A stretch of DNA of 64,000 bases from Luteimonas sp. RC10. Its GTDB lineage: Bacteria; Pseudomonadota; Gammaproteobacteria; Xanthomonadales; Xanthomonadaceae. Position numbers and translations under genes: made by a program. The notes under the pieces are model-generated. The model ran no database searches. It saw only the letters and a list, made by a program, of their open reading frames with translations, and was not told the DNA's origin. Positions 1 through 9,298 of this stretch are shown in pieces; positions within the stretch are counted from its first letter, which is position 1, and each line of letters opens with the position of its first letter. The DNA lies in assembly GCF_014192745.1 (NCBI RefSeq), contig NZ_JACHYJ010000009.1, positions 62,001 through 126,000 on the forward strand, given 5' to 3'.

Positions 1-465
1 CTCGGCCAGCGCGCGGTCGTCGAGCGCGGCGACGATCAGCAGGATGCAGTCGGCGCCGAGCGCGCGCGACTCGTGGACCTGCCAGGGATCGACGATGAAA
101 TCCTTGCGCAGCACCGGCAGCGAGCAGGCGGCGCGCGCCTGCACCAGATAGTCGTCGGCGCCCTGGAAGAAGTCGATGTCGGTCAGCACCGACAGGCAAG
201 CCGCACCGCCGGCCGCGTAGCTGCGGGCGATGTCGGCGGGGCGAAAGTCCGGGCGAATCACGCCCTTCGACGGGCTGGCCTTCTTGATCTCGGCGATCAC
301 CGCCGCATCGCCTGCGGCGATTCTGGCCTCGATCGCCGCGGCGAACCCACGGACCGGGCCGGCATCGGCCGCGCGCGCCGCGATCTCGGCCAGCGGGCAG
401 GCGGCGCGACGAGCGGCGACTTCTTCGTGTTTGCGCGCGACGATGCGCTGCAGGACGTCGTTCAA
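1..465 (-). CDS. trpC: indole-3-glycerol phosphate synthase (3' end outside window)
   Basis: Cytoplasmic TIM-barrel enzyme that closes the indole ring of CdRP to give indole-3-glycerol phosphate in tryptophan synthesis. Read on the minus strand, the frame gives 155 residues and runs off the left edge. The family's phosphate/substrate segment is visible as [11 protein letters not shown] (about residues 58-68), followed by [11 protein letters not shown] and an ESRALGAD segment. No ATG fits; the TTG at 465 directly precedes the conserved [11 protein letters not shown] start and is the best choice. It lies 76 bases downstream of trpD in the same direction, so it is very probably co-transcribed. 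The identity is firm; the start is less certain. Confidence 0.93.
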   Translation of the reverse strand, partial: MNDVLQRIVARKHEEVAARRAACPLAEIAARAADAGPVRGFAAAIEARIAAGDAAVIAEIKKASPSKGVIRPDFRPADIARSYAAGGAACLSVLTDIDFFQGADDYLVQARAACSLPVLRKDFIVDPWQVHESRALGADCILLIVAALDDRALAE

Positions 466-541
466 GATCGTAGAACCGCGGCGGACGGGCAGGGCCGCCC
501 AAGATACCGCAGGTGATGCCGCCGCCGGGCGCCGGGCCCGA

Positions 542-1579
542 TCAATGGGCCCGACCGTTGGTCGCCGCCACGAACGCGTCGAGCCGCGCACGCGCACCGC
601 CGTCGGCGATCGCCTTGTGCGCGCGCGTAACGCCATCGGCGATCGAGTCGGCCACGCCGGCGACATACAGCGCCGCGCCGGCGTTGAGGCAGACGATGTC
701 GCGTGCCAGCCCCGGCGTGTCGTCGAGTGCGGCCAGCAGCAGCGCCTTCGATTCGGCCGCGTCGGCGACCCGCAGGTTGCGGCTGGCCGCCATCGCGATG
801 CCAAAGTCCTCGGGATGGATCTCGTACTCGTGCACCTGCCCGTCGCGCAGTTCGCCGACCAGGGTGCCGGCGCCCAGCGAGATCTCGTCCATGCCATCGC
901 GCCCCCAGACCACCAGCGCGCGCTCGGCGCCCAACTCCCGCAGCACGCGGACCTGGATGCCGACCAAGTCGGGATGGAACACCCCCATCAGGATGTTCGG
1001 TGCGCCGGCCGGATTGGTCAGCGGGCCGAGGATGTTGAAGATCGTGCGCACGCCCATCTCGCGTCGCACCGGGGCGACGACCTGCATCGCCGGGTGGTGC
1101 ACCGGTGCAAACATGAAGCCGATCCCGGTGCGCGCGATGCAATCGGCGACCGCCTCGGGCTGCAGGTCGATGCGCGCGCCCAGCGCCTCGAGCACGTCGG
1201 CGCTGCCCGATTTCGACGACACGCTGCGGTTGCCGTGCTTGGCGACCTTGGCGCCCGCCGCGGCGACCACGAACATGCTCGCCGTGGAGATGTTGAAGGT
1301 GTGCGCGCCGTCGCCGCCGGTGCCGACGATGTCGACCAGTTGCACGCGGTCGTCCTCGGCGAGTGGCACCGGCAATGCGAACTCGCGCATGACCTGCGCC
1401 GCCCCCGCGATTTCGTCGACGGTCTCCTTCTTGACCCGCAGGCCCGACAGGATCGCCGCCGTCATCAGCGGCGAGACCTCGCCGCGCATGATCTGGCGCA
1501 TCAGCTCGACCATCTCGTCGCGGAAGATCTCGCGGTGCTCGATCGTCCGTTGCAGGGCTTCGTGGGGGGTGATGGGCAT
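542..1579 (-). CDS. trpD: anthranilate phosphoribosyltransferase
   Basis: Transfers the phosphoribosyl group of PRPP to anthranilate, the second step of the tryptophan branch. The protein is 345 residues, the normal family size, with a helical N-terminal domain and the PRPP loop GTGGD at residues 86-90 followed by [28 protein letters not shown] and a GPLTNPA segment are also typical. The frame stays open upstream to 1822, but the ATG at 1579 (MPITPHEAL) matches the usual family start. It lies between the unrecognised 286-aa gene and trpC, all minus strand. TrpG is a separate polypeptide and is not fused to TrpD. Confidence 0.97.
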   Translation of the reverse strand: MPITPHEALQRTIEHREIFRDEMVELMRQIMRGEVSPLMTAAILSGLRVKKETVDEIAGAAQVMREFALPVPLAEDDRVQLVDIVGTGGDGAHTFNISTASMFVVAAAGAKVAKHGNRSVSSKSGSADVLEALGARIDLQPEAVADCIARTGIGFMFAPVHHPAMQVVAPVRREMGVRTIFNILGPLTNPAGAPNILMGVFHPDLVGIQVRVLRELGAERALVVWGRDGMDEISLGAGTLVGELRDGQVHEYEIHPEDFGIAMAASRNLRVADAAESKALLLAALDDTPGLARDIVCLNAGAALYVAGVADSIADGVTRAHKAIADGGARARLDAFVAATNGRAH

Positions 1580-1677
1580 CGCGACGCGGACTCCTGGCGC
1601 AGGCTGACGCTGCAGATTGTCGCCGATCCCGGCGCCGTGCCCGCAATTGCAGGGCACGAACGCTGGCGCGCTGCCGC

Positions 1678-2538
1678 TCAGGGCTTGCCGTTGGACACCG
1701 TCATCCGGTCGAAGACCTTGACCACGACACCGCCACCGGGCACCAGCGCACCCGCGACCTCGGCACCGAGTTCGAACATCGTCTCGCGGGTCACCAGCCG
1801 GTTCACCTTGTCCTTGAACCACTGCCCGGCCTCGACGACCTCGCCGGTCAGCCCATCGACCTCGATCACGCCGCGCCGGTCGGCATTGGACCAGACGTAC
1901 TCGAACGCGAACACCGGACGGAAGAACAGGTGCAGCTTCTCGAACCGGTCCTGGTCCTCGTGGATCTCGTGGGCGTTGATGGCCTCGGCTGCCAGCTTGG
2001 CCTTGGCGATCTGGATCGCCGAGGCCATCGGCACCCGCGGCTGCACCGCCTCGGGCCGGTCGAGCGCTTCGAGCTCGGCGTGCTTGTAGCGCTCCACGTA
2101 GGCCGCCAGCGTCGCTGCCTTGATCTCACGCCCCAGGCCGTCGACATAGTCGGCGTAGTCGACCCGGCGATAGCACTGCTCGATGACCGGCACGTCGATC
2201 CGGCCCTTGCCGCCGTTGCGCGCGACCTCGTAGGACTGCGCCCCGATCTGGACCGACTTGGCATGCGGGTTGTGCACCGGAACCGGGTAGTCGACCCGGC
2301 AGGCGTACTCGACGGTCCGCTGCGCGACCACGTGCCAGAACGGCTCCAGGCGCATCTCCTGCCGCGACAGCAGCACGGTCTCGGGCTTGGGGCGGTTGAG
2401 CGGGTTCCACTTGGCCAGCGTCCCGAAGGCGCCGAGTTTCTTCTTCTCGGCCTGCTCCTGCGCGGCCCGGAACGAGTAGACCTCATCGAAAACGTAGAGC
2501 CGGGCGGCGCCCGGGTGCGCTGGCACCTGCATGTCCAT
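1678..2538 (-). CDS. conserved hypothetical protein within the trp cluster
   Basis: Not recognised. A 286-residue soluble protein without signal peptide or membrane segment, rich in charged residues ([10 protein letters not shown] near the start, and a lysine/glutamate-rich middle). It has several aromatic clusters ([20 protein letters not shown]) and ends with a glycine/valine-rich stretch [14 protein letters not shown]. It sits between trpG (43 bases upstream) and trpD (98 bases downstream) on the same strand, so it is probably on the trp transcript. The strong third-position GC bias of the frame supports a real gene. No catalytic motif is visible, and its position alone does not make it a tryptophan enzyme. 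Confidence 0.85.
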   Translation of the reverse strand: MDMQVPAHPGAARLYVFDEVYSFRAAQEQAEKKKLGAFGTLAKWNPLNRPKPETVLLSRQEMRLEPFWHVVAQRTVEYACRVDYPVPVHNPHAKSVQIGAQSYEVARNGGKGRIDVPVIEQCYRRVDYADYVDGLGREIKAATLAAYVERYKHAELEALDRPEAVQPRVPMASAIQIAKAKLAAEAINAHEIHEDQDRFEKLHLFFRPVFAFEYVWSNADRRGVIEVDGLTGEVVEAGQWFKDKVNRLVTRETMFELGAEVAGALVPGGGVVVKVFDRMTVSNGKP

Positions 2539-2581
2539 CGTGTCCTTCTCCTTCTGGAATCCGCGTTTGTCCTCGCCCCAC

Positions 2582-3160
2582 TCAGCGCGTCAGGAAGTTC
2601 TTCAGCAACGCATGGCCGTGTTCGGTGAGGATAGACTCGGGGTGGAACTGCACGCCCTCGACCGGATACATGCGATGGCGCAGGCCCATGATCTCCTCCA
2701 CCGTGCCGTCATCATGCTCGGTCCAGGCGGTGACCTCCAGGCAATCGGGCAACGATGCGCGCTCGACGACCAAGGAGTGGTAGCGGGTGGCGTCAAAGCC
2801 ATCGGGCAATCCAGTGAACACGCCGCGGCCCTCGTGCCGGATCGGCGAGGTCTTGCCGTGCATGATCCGGCCGGCGCGGACCACGCGACCGCCGTAGGCT
2901 TGGCCGAGCGCCTGATGGCCCAGGCACACGCCCAGGATCGGCACCGTCGCCCCGAGCCGCTCGATCACGGCCAGCGACACGCCCGCCTCGTTCGGCGTAC
3001 ACGGGCCGGGCGAGATCACGATCCGCTCGGGGGCGAGCCGCTCGATCTGTTCGACCGTCAATGCGTCGTTGCGCTCCACTCGGACCTCAGCGCCGAGCGC
3101 CTGCAGGTACTGCACGAGGTTCCAGGTAAAGCTGTCGTAGTTGTCGAGCATCAACAGCAT
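2582..3160 (-). CDS. trpG: anthranilate synthase, glutamine amidotransferase component
   Basis: Class I glutamine amidotransferase that feeds ammonia to TrpE. At 192 residues it is full length for a free-standing subunit. The catalytic triad is visible: Cys79 in GVCLGHQ, His173 and Glu175 in [17 protein letters not shown] at the N terminus and [11 protein letters not shown] are further family marks. Its start is 3 bases past the stop of the SIMPL-domain gene, so the two are translationally close. A pabA role in folate synthesis could also be served by this subunit, as in many proteobacteria with a single copy (known of the family, not shown here). Confidence 0.96.
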   Translation of the reverse strand: MLLMLDNYDSFTWNLVQYLQALGAEVRVERNDALTVEQIERLAPERIVISPGPCTPNEAGVSLAVIERLGATVPILGVCLGHQALGQAYGGRVVRAGRIMHGKTSPIRHEGRGVFTGLPDGFDATRYHSLVVERASLPDCLEVTAWTEHDDGTVEEIMGLRHRMYPVEGVQFHPESILTEHGHALLKNFLTR

Positions 3161-3163
3161 GGG

Positions 3164-3964
3164 TTAGTCCGCGAGCAGGAAGATGGCGTACAGGTGTTCG
3201 GCGATCGTGACGGTGCCGACCGCGAGACTTTCGGGCGTGATGCGGCTGCCGGTGACCTGGATGCTGTCCATTGCGTCCGGCGCATCGAATATCACCGCAG
3301 GCCCCTCGGGCGGCGGCGGGACACCGCGCCCGCGGGACGACGGCCAATGGCCCGCCTGGACGCCATAGGTGAAACTCGGCGCCACATCGGACACGCTGTA
3401 AAGCGACCCAAGACGTGCGCCGTAGCTCCTGGCCAGCAATGCCGCGGTCTCGCGAGTCTGGCGCATGGCCTCGGCCTTCAGTTCGCCGCGTAGCGCTGCC
3501 TCGCCCGAAAATGTCGGCTCGATGCCCGCCAACTGCACGTCCTCACCGGCCGGCAGGCCCGCGAGAAACGCACGCGTGGCCTCGGCATCGGGGAAGGTGA
3601 CCTGCAACTGGCGGGTCGCACGGATGCCCTGGTACACGCGCTTCTGCGATTCGTAGCGGTGTTCGGGTTGCACCGAGAACGTGCTGGCATCGATCGATTC
3701 GGCGATCGCCCCGCCCGATTTGAGCGCGGTCAGCAGGGCGCCCAGGTTCGCCTGCACGCGCTCGCGCGCGACTTCGGGCTGCATGTCCAGCGCACTGAGC
3801 GTGATCGAGACCGTGAAGCGGTCCGGCACGACGTCGCGTGTCGCATCGCCCTTGACCAGCAGGTGCGGCAGCGACGGCAGTGCGTTGACCTGCGCCGTCG
3901 CCCACGGCGCGCACAGTGCCAGCAGCAGCGCCGCACATCCGCGTCCCAAAGCTCGTGTCATCAT
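3164..3964 (-). CDS. SIMPL-domain (DUF541) periplasmic protein
   Basis: 266 residues with a cleavable Sec signal peptide (about residues 1-24, ending ALCAPWATAQ) and then the SIMPL/DUF541 fold. The fold is marked by VKGDATRDVVPDRFTVSITL, the FSVQPEHRYE segment and RVYQGIRATRQLQVTF. The biochemical role of the family is not settled; related proteins are linked to envelope or oxidative stress. It sits between trpE (37 bases upstream) and trpG (3 bases downstream), an unrelated passenger in the tryptophan cluster. A second ATG one codon downstream is an equally possible start. Confidence 0.88.
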   Translation of the reverse strand: MMTRALGRGCAALLLALCAPWATAQVNALPSLPHLLVKGDATRDVVPDRFTVSITLSALDMQPEVARERVQANLGALLTALKSGGAIAESIDASTFSVQPEHRYESQKRVYQGIRATRQLQVTFPDAEATRAFLAGLPAGEDVQLAGIEPTFSGEAALRGELKAEAMRQTRETAALLARSYGARLGSLYSVSDVAPSFTYGVQAGHWPSSRGRGVPPPPEGPAVIFDAPDAMDSIQVTGSRITPESLAVGTVTIAEHLYAIFLLAD

Positions 3965-4001
3965 TGTCTCCCTGATCCGTGTCGGAAACCCGCGGGGCGG
4001 G

Positions 4002-5486
4002 TCACAGCCCCTTCGCCGCCTGCGCCACCGCGCGGAACAGCGCGCGGCCCTTGTTCATCGTCTCGGCCCATTCCATGTCGGGATCGGAGTCGTACACGAT
4101 GCCCGCGCCTGCCTGCACGTACAGGCGGCCGTCCTGGATCACCGCGGTACGGATCGCGATCGCGGTGTCGGCGTCGCCGTGCCAGCCGATGTAACCGACC
4201 GCACCCGAGTACACGTTGCGCTTGACCGGCTCGAGGCTGCGCACGATCTCCAGCGCGCGCACCTTCGGTGCGCCACTGACCGTACCGGCCGGGAACGTCG
4301 CGCGCAGCACATCGGCGTAGCTCAGGCCGGCCTTCAACCGACCGGTGACCTCGCTGACGATGTGCATGACATGGCTGTAGCGCTCGATCACGAAGCGCTC
4401 GCCGACCTCGACCGTACCCGGCGCCGAGACATGGCCGACGTCGTTGCGGCCCAGGTCGATCAGCATCAGGTGCTCGGCGCGCTCCTTGGGATCGGCCAGC
4501 AGCTCGGCCTCCAGTGCCTGGTCCTGCGCCGGGGTCGCGCCACGCGGGCGCGTGCCGGCGATCGGACGCACGGTGACCGCATCGCCCTGCAGGCGCACCA
4601 GGATCTCCGGCGACGAACCCACGACCTGGGTCCCGCCGACATCGAGGAAGTACATGTACGGCGAGGGGTTGAGTGCGCGCAGTGCCCGGTAGACGTCGAC
4701 CGGGCGGGCCTGGAACGGCACCGACATGCGCTGCGACAGCACGACCTGGAAGGCGTCGCCGGCGGCGATGTAGTCCTTGACCTGCGCCACCGCGTCGATG
4801 AAGCCCTCGCGGGTGAAACCGGACACGAAGTCCGATTCGTCCAGCGCGGCCGGCTGCAGGGTTTCGGGGTAGCCCGCCCCGCCCTGGCGCAGCCGGTGGC
4901 TGAGCGCATCGAGCCGGCGGTTGGCGCGCGCCCAAGCCTGGGGTTCGCGCGGGTCGGCATGCACGATCAGGTACAGCCGGCCCTTGAGGTTGTCGAACAC
5001 CGCGACCTCGGTGCTGAGCATCAGCAGGATGTCCGGCGTGCCCAGCTCGTCGCGCACGTCGGCGCGGGCCGCATCGCGCAGCCGCGGCTCGATGTACTCG
5101 ATGCACTCGAAGCCGAACCAGCCGACCAGGCCGCCGGCGAAGCCCGGCAGGCCCTCGACCCGCGGCACCGAATGCTCGGCGCGCAGGCGCTCGACCTCGG
5201 CGAACGGATCGGCGACCTCCCGCGTTTCGATCGTCTCGCCGTGCTCGCGAACGGTCAGCGTGTGGCCGTGGAAGGCGTACACCCGCTCGGCCGGCAACCC
5301 GATGATCGAATGCCGACCGAAGCGCTCGCCGCCCTCGACCGATTCGAACAGGTAGGTGTGCGGCCCATCGGCCAGCTTGAGATAGACCGACAGCGGCGTG
5401 TCGAGGTCGGACAGCACCTCGCGCACCACCGGGATGCGTGTGTGGCCGTCAGCGGCGTACTGCTGGAACTGGGACTGCGAGATCAC
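4002..5486 (-). CDS. trpE: anthranilate synthase component I
   Basis: Converts chorismate and ammonia to anthranilate, the committed step of tryptophan synthesis, with TrpG supplying ammonia. 494 residues from the chosen GTG at 5486, which has a GAGGAA ribosome site 7 bases upstream. The frame stays open upstream to 5750, but that part is proline/arginine-rich and unlike the family. Signature segments in the chorismate-binding half are GTRPRGATP, ERAEHLMLIDLGRNDVG and FPAGTVSGAPKVRALEI. The N-terminal half begins with the usual LSDLDTPLSVYLKL. It is the first gene of the split cluster trpE, SIMPL gene, trpG, unknown gene, trpD, trpC. Confidence 0.96.
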   Translation of the reverse strand: MISQSQFQQYAADGHTRIPVVREVLSDLDTPLSVYLKLADGPHTYLFESVEGGERFGRHSIIGLPAERVYAFHGHTLTVREHGETIETREVADPFAEVERLRAEHSVPRVEGLPGFAGGLVGWFGFECIEYIEPRLRDAARADVRDELGTPDILLMLSTEVAVFDNLKGRLYLIVHADPREPQAWARANRRLDALSHRLRQGGAGYPETLQPAALDESDFVSGFTREGFIDAVAQVKDYIAAGDAFQVVLSQRMSVPFQARPVDVYRALRALNPSPYMYFLDVGGTQVVGSSPEILVRLQGDAVTVRPIAGTRPRGATPAQDQALEAELLADPKERAEHLMLIDLGRNDVGHVSAPGTVEVGERFVIERYSHVMHIVSEVTGRLKAGLSYADVLRATFPAGTVSGAPKVRALEIVRSLEPVKRNVYSGAVGYIGWHGDADTAIAIRTAVIQDGRLYVQAGAGIVYDSDPDMEWAETMNKGRALFRAVAQAAKGL

Positions 5487-5598
5487 GCGGCATTTCCTCG
5501 GGCAACGGGCGGGCGGACACGGCGGCAGAACGCCGCCATCGCCGGTCGATGCCGAGGATCCACAGGTGCGGGGCAGCGGGAACGCGCATCCCGCTACT

Positions 5599-6558
5599 CT
5601 AGCGAGTCGCCCCTGGTGATGCGACTGTCCCGGCGCCGCGCAACGGGCAGTCCACAGGCAGGTGCATGCGGATCCGGCCGGCGACGCATTCGACCGCGAA
5701 GCGCCGCGAAGCGTGCGGCTCGCCATCGAGGTTGAGCGTGAGCGGCGCATCCGACTCGACGACCAGCCGCGGCAGCCGGCGACGCACCGCGACCTGGTCG
5801 AGCGCGGCGACCTTGCCTTCGACCAATGCGGTGCGCAGCGCGGCGACGACCTCGCCCTCGAATTCGGGCACGATCGTCAGATCGATCATGCCGTCATCGA
5901 TCCAGGCATCGGGACACAGCGCCTGCCCGCCGCCGGCCTGACGGCCATTGCCGATACCCAGCGCGACCAGGCCGCCGTCCCAGGCGAAATCGGGACCGCG
6001 CACACGCACCTGGATCGGCTCGATCCGGCCCACCCGCGACAGCCCGGTCACGAAGTAGGCCAGCCCGCCAAGCACGCGCTTGAGGGCGTCGCGCGTCTCG
6101 ACCGTCACCTGGGTGCCGAAGCCCCCCGAGGCCAGGTTCGCGCACCACAGCACGGCGTCGTCGGCCGCCACGCGCAGCACATCGACGGGGCGAGGCGGCA
6201 GTTCGGCCACCAGGGCAAGTGCGTCCTGCGGCGCATCGGGTATCTGCGCCGCGGTCGCGAAGTCGTTGGCAGTCCCCAGTGGCAACACGCCCAGCGACGG
6301 CAGCGCGTCGGCCGCTTCCGGACGTGCGGCAAGTGCGGAGACCACCGCATTGACCGTGCCATCGCCGCCGCCCACGATCAGCGTGTCCACGCCGCTGGCC
6401 AGTGCTTCATCGACGAAGCGCGCGGCATCGCCCGCCTCCCAGGTCACCCGGACCGCCAGCGCGATGCCACGGCCACGCATCGTCGCGACCGCCTCGCGCA
6501 CCGCCTCCACCCCCGCCGATTTGCCGTTGAGGATCAGACACCAGGACGGAGCAGGCAT
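5599..6558 (-). CDS. YegS/diacylglycerol-kinase-family lipid kinase
   Basis: Soluble or membrane-associated lipid kinase of the DAGK catalytic-domain family, 319 residues from the ATG at 6558 ([16 protein letters not shown]). An ATG at 6642 would add 28 residues of unlikely composition. The nucleotide-binding loop GGGDGTVN is at residues 63-70, preceded by the NGKSAG strand and followed by [12 protein letters not shown]. The C-terminal lid carries [14 protein letters not shown] and LNLDGEP, as in YegS/BmrU proteins. Which lipid it phosphorylates cannot be told from sequence. It ends 112 bases before the trpE start on the same strand, so a trp promoter may lie within or just after it. Confidence 0.88.
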   Translation of the reverse strand: MPAPSWCLILNGKSAGVEAVREAVATMRGRGIALAVRVTWEAGDAARFVDEALASGVDTLIVGGGDGTVNAVVSALAARPEAADALPSLGVLPLGTANDFATAAQIPDAPQDALALVAELPPRPVDVLRVAADDAVLWCANLASGGFGTQVTVETRDALKRVLGGLAYFVTGLSRVGRIEPIQVRVRGPDFAWDGGLVALGIGNGRQAGGGQALCPDAWIDDGMIDLTIVPEFEGEVVAALRTALVEGKVAALDQVAVRRRLPRLVVESDAPLTLNLDGEPHASRRFAVECVAGRIRMHLPVDCPLRGAGTVASPGATR

Positions 6559-6639
6559 GGGGCACGGGACAAGGGAAAGGTGGCGCAGCGTAGCGGAGTG
6601 CGCGGCATGCGCTGTTAAACGCCCCTCACGCTGCTCGCC

Positions 6640-6765
6640 CACGCACCGTCATGACGCTGTCATCGAGCGCCCGGACCATGGGAGGCCATAGCAGGGACGA
6701 CGGGCGGAGGCAGGATCAGCCTCCAATCTTCCGGAAGGCCGCATCGCAGGATGCGGCCTTTCTTC
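6640..6765 (+). ncRNA. possible small RNA ending at a Rho-independent terminator
   Basis: A 360-base gap between rpe and the lipid kinase (both minus strand) contains no convincing gene. On the plus strand it has a GGAGGC/GCCTCC hairpin (6706-6711 with 6719-6724), then an 11-bp terminator stem (6735-6760) followed by TCTTCT. No plus-strand gene lies upstream for that terminator to serve, so a short non-coding transcript is a reasonable reading. The 5' end is a guess and no clear promoter was found. It does not match the 4.5S RNA core or any riboswitch I know. Confidence 0.3.
6735..6760 (+). terminator. strong intrinsic terminator hairpin
   Basis: Perfect 11-bp stem AAGGCCGCATC / GATGCGGCCTT with a GCAG loop, followed on the plus strand by TCTTCT. 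The pyrimidine tail is on the plus strand only, so it points away from rpe and the kinase. It would end the putative small RNA. Confidence 0.65.
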
Positions 6766-6851
6766 TGGGCCTCTTCTGCGCGCATTCCTCTCCGGAAGGG
6801 GCAGCCGCCTGTCGGCCGCAAGCCGCTCTTCCCTCGGCAGGCCCCAGCGCA

Positions 6852-6906
6852 AAACCGGGGTCAGAGTGCAATTTCGCCTCGCGGAATTGCACTCTGACCC
6901 CGGTTT
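6852..6906. repeat. solo palindromic element of REP/RAYT type
   Basis: Two perfect 22-base inverted arms (6852-6873 and 6885-6906) flank an 11-base centre that itself can pair CGC with GCG. The arm core GGGGTCAGAGTGCAATT resembles the short palindromes that recur in many proteobacterial genomes and flank REP-associated Y1 (HUH) transposases (known of the family). No transposase is nearby. It lies 13 bases beyond the rpe stop codon, where it may also act as a transcription stop for rpe. Confidence 0.75.
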
Positions 6907-6918
6907 AAAGTGCTGGCT

Positions 6919-7602
6919 TCAGGCCGACAGGTCGCTGGCGCGGGCGATCTGTGTGCGCATCGCCTCGACGACCGCGCGGTAGTCGGGCTGGCCGAAGATC
7001 GCCGAGCCGGCGACGAAGGTGTCGGCGCCCGCGGCGGCAATCTGGCCGATGTTGTCGGGCTTGACGCCACCGTCGATCTCCAGCCGGATCGGTTTGCCGG
7101 TGGCGTCGATGCGCTCGCGCACACGGCGCAGCTTGTCGAGCGTCGAGGGAATGAACGCCTGGCCGCCGAAGCCCGGATTGACCGACATCAGCAGCACCAT
7201 GTCCAGGTCTTCGAGCACGTAGTCGAGCACCTCGACCGGTGTCGCCGGATTCAACACCAGGCCGGCCTGGCAGCCCTCGGCGCGGATCAACTGGATCGTG
7301 CGGTGCACGTGGCGGCTGGCCTCGGGATGGAAGCTGATCAGCGTCGCGCCGGCGCGGGCGAAGTCCGGCACGATGCGGTCGACCGGCTCGACCATCAGGT
7401 GCACGTCGATCGGTGCAGTCACGCCGTGCTTGCGCAGCGCCTCGCACACCAGCGGGCCGATCGTCAGGTTCGGCACGTAATGGTTGTCCATCACGTCGAA
7501 ATGCACCCAGTCGGCACCGGCAGCGAGCACGGTGTCGACCTCCTCGCCGAGCCGGGCGAAGTTGGCGGACAGGATCGAGGGCGCGATGACGGCGGGCTGC
7601 AT
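6919..7602 (-). CDS. rpe: ribulose-phosphate 3-epimerase
   Basis: Interconverts ribulose-5-phosphate and xylulose-5-phosphate in the pentose phosphate pathway. 227 residues from ATG 7602 with a GGAG-type ribosome site. TIM-barrel metal and catalytic residues are seen in [15 protein letters not shown] (His34 and Asp36 metal ligands), the DVHLMVEP strand, [12 protein letters not shown] and the second catalytic Asp in [10 protein letters not shown]. Codons up to 7653 are open but not conserved. Upstream of the trp cluster and on the same strand, as in other proteobacteria where rpe sits near trpE. Confidence 0.96.
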   Translation of the reverse strand: MQPAVIAPSILSANFARLGEEVDTVLAAGADWVHFDVMDNHYVPNLTIGPLVCEALRKHGVTAPIDVHLMVEPVDRIVPDFARAGATLISFHPEASRHVHRTIQLIRAEGCQAGLVLNPATPVEVLDYVLEDLDMVLLMSVNPGFGGQAFIPSTLDKLRRVRERIDATGKPIRLEIDGGVKPDNIGQIAAAGADTFVAGSAIFGQPDYRAVVEAMRTQIARASDLSA

Positions 7603-7761
7603 GGATGGCTCCGGGAGCGACGGAAGGACGCGGCGAGGGCCGCAGGCCGTCATTCTACGCGGCGGCGCACGCGGCCCAGTGCTCGCCGGGCGCAGCGAAC
7701 GGGCTCGGCGGGCGCCACCGGGACAGTGGGACTTATGCGCCGACGATGCGCGTGCCGCGCC

Positions 7762-8106
7762 TCAGCGCCGGGGGCGCTTGCGACCGTCGCGGCCGCGGCG
7801 CAGCCGGTCGTAGGCGGCATTGAGCTCGGCGGCCCGTGCCTCGGCCTGGGCCCGCAGTTCCGGCGCCGCGCCGGCCACACGGTCGGGGTGGTACTGCGAG
7901 ATCAACCGGCGATAGGCCTGGTCAATCTGGACCTGGGTGGCGTCCGGGGCCAGGCCGAACACCGCATAGTCCTTCTGCTGGCGCGGCGCCAGCCAGCCGG
8001 CATCGAACGCATGTCCGATCACCAGCCCGATCACGCCGCCCGCCGGGTGGCGCAGCAGCAGCCATCCGGCGATGAAGCCCAACAGTTTTCCGTACCAGCG
8101 TTGCAT
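7762..8106 (-). CDS. short membrane-anchored J-domain protein (DjlA-like)
   Basis: 114 residues. A hydrophobic N-terminal segment (about residues 8-33, [18 protein letters not shown]) is followed by a C-terminal J domain with the diagnostic HPD at 73-75 (QYHPDRV). Such proteins stimulate the ATPase of DnaK/Hsp70 at the inner membrane. It keeps the DjlA-type [13 protein letters not shown] segment but lacks the central TerB-like domain of full DjlA, so it is a short form. Start chosen at ATG 8106; longer upstream reading overlaps purC. It is divergent from purC with about 115 bases between, which must hold both promoters. Confidence 0.85.
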   Translation of the reverse strand: MQRWYGKLLGFIAGWLLLRHPAGGVIGLVIGHAFDAGWLAPRQQKDYAVFGLAPDATQVQIDQAYRRLISQYHPDRVAGAAPELRAQAEARAAELNAAYDRLRRGRDGRKRPRR

Positions 8107-8220
8107 GGCCGGCAGTGTAGCGGTTCGCCGCCGCGCGGGCGGTCGAGAAGCCCCCCTGCACCGCGACCGCGTTCGCACTACACTTGCCGACCGTTTTGCG
8201 ACGCAACCCGGACCACCCCT

Positions 8221-9117
8221 GTGTCGACGACCCTGCTCGAAGCGAACCTGCCCGGCCTCCACCTGCGCCACCGCGGCAAGGTCCGCGACGTGTTCGAGCT
8301 TGGCGAGGAGCGGCTGCTGATCGTCGCCACCGACCGCCTGAGCGCGTTCGACGTCGTGCTGCCCGACCCGATTCCCGGCAAGGGCGAGATGCTCTGCCAG
8401 ATCAGCAACTTCTGGTTCGAGCAGACCGCGGCGCTGATGCCCAATCACCTGACCGGCGTGGAAGTGGCCAGCGTGCTGCCCGCAGGGGTCGATCCGGGGC
8501 TCTATGCGCAGCGCGCGGTCGTGACGAAGAAGCTCAAGCCGGTCCCGGTCGAAGCGATTGCCCGCGGCTACCTGATCGGCAGCGGCTGGAAGGACTACCA
8601 GCGCACCGGCCGCGTCAGCGGGATCGCGCTGCCGGGCGACCTGCGCCAGGCCGAACAGTTGCCGCAGCCGATCTTCACGCCGTCGACGAAGGCCGCCGTC
8701 GGCGACCATGACGAGAACATCGACTTCGACACGATGGTGCGCCACATCGGCGCCGATCTTGCCGAACAGGTGCGCGACGCCACGCTGCGGCTGTATGCGC
8801 ATGCCGCCGCGCATGCCGCCGAGCGCGGCATCATCCTGGCCGACACCAAGTTCGAGTTCGGCACCGATGCCGATGGCCGCCTGTACGTCATGGACGAGAT
8901 GCTCACCCCGGACTCGTCGCGTTACTGGCCGGCGGACGAATACCAGGTCGGCACCAGCCCGCCGAGCTACGACAAGCAGATCGTGCGCGACTATCTGGAA
9001 ACGCTGGACTGGGACAAGACCGCACCGGGCCCGCGCCTGCCGGCCGAGGTCATCGCGCGCACCCGCGCGCGCTACGCCGAGGCCCTGCAACGGCTGGCGG
9101 GCATCGCCGTCGACTGA
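8221..9117 (+). CDS. purC: phosphoribosylaminoimidazole-succinocarboxamide synthase
   Basis: SAICAR synthase; ligates aspartate to CAIR with ATP in purine synthesis. 298 residues from a GTG at 8221 ([13 protein letters not shown]), the only sensible start, since the upstream open frame is in the divergent J-domain gene. The [12 protein letters not shown] lid, [36 protein letters not shown] and DTKFEFG segments are all typical. This is the longer eukaryote/proteobacteria-like form rather than the roughly 240-residue E. coli form. No other purine gene is in the window. Confidence 0.96.
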   Translation: MSTTLLEANLPGLHLRHRGKVRDVFELGEERLLIVATDRLSAFDVVLPDPIPGKGEMLCQISNFWFEQTAALMPNHLTGVEVASVLPAGVDPGLYAQRAVVTKKLKPVPVEAIARGYLIGSGWKDYQRTGRVSGIALPGDLRQAEQLPQPIFTPSTKAAVGDHDENIDFDTMVRHIGADLAEQVRDATLRLYAHAAAHAAERGIILADTKFEFGTDADGRLYVMDEMLTPDSSRYWPADEYQVGTSPPSYDKQIVRDYLETLDWDKTAPGPRLPAEVIARTRARYAEALQRLAGIAVD

Positions 9118-9264
9118 AGGCGCATCGGCGCGCGCAGTGCGACCGGCGCGGTGCCCGATGGAGAACGCGATCAGGGGGCCGCGCGCGGCCTACAGCGGTG
9201 GGCCAATGCCCACAGCCCCGCCAATCCGGTCGACGCGGCTTGATCGCCGCGACGCGACCAACCC

Positions 9265-9292
9265 GATGGGGCAGACGCGCGTCTGCCCCATC
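9265..9292. terminator. 28-bp perfect palindrome between convergent genes
   Basis: Fourteen-base arms (left arm GATGGGGCAGACGC) meet without a loop, so the RNA hairpin would be about 12 bp with a 4-base loop. It lies between the ends of purC (plus) and the serine hydrolase (minus), 6 bases past the latter's stop, and is symmetric, as expected of a bidirectional terminator. There is no U-tract on either side, so a REP-like or mRNA-stabilising role is also possible. Confidence 0.55.
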
Positions 9293-9298
9293 CCGGGA

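Noticed and set aside
230..2089. Plus-strand open frame of 619 codons over trpC/trpD
   Set aside because: Runs antisense to trpC, trpD and the 286-residue gene, and has shadow composition with no domain.
3681..5735. Plus-strand 684-codon frame over trpE
   Set aside because: Antisense to trpE with Arg/Asp/His-rich shadow composition.
6640..6765. 4.5S (SRP) RNA or a known riboswitch
   Set aside because: Lacks the conserved SRP core (no GGUCAGG or GGAAGCAGCC pattern) and does not match any aptamer I know.
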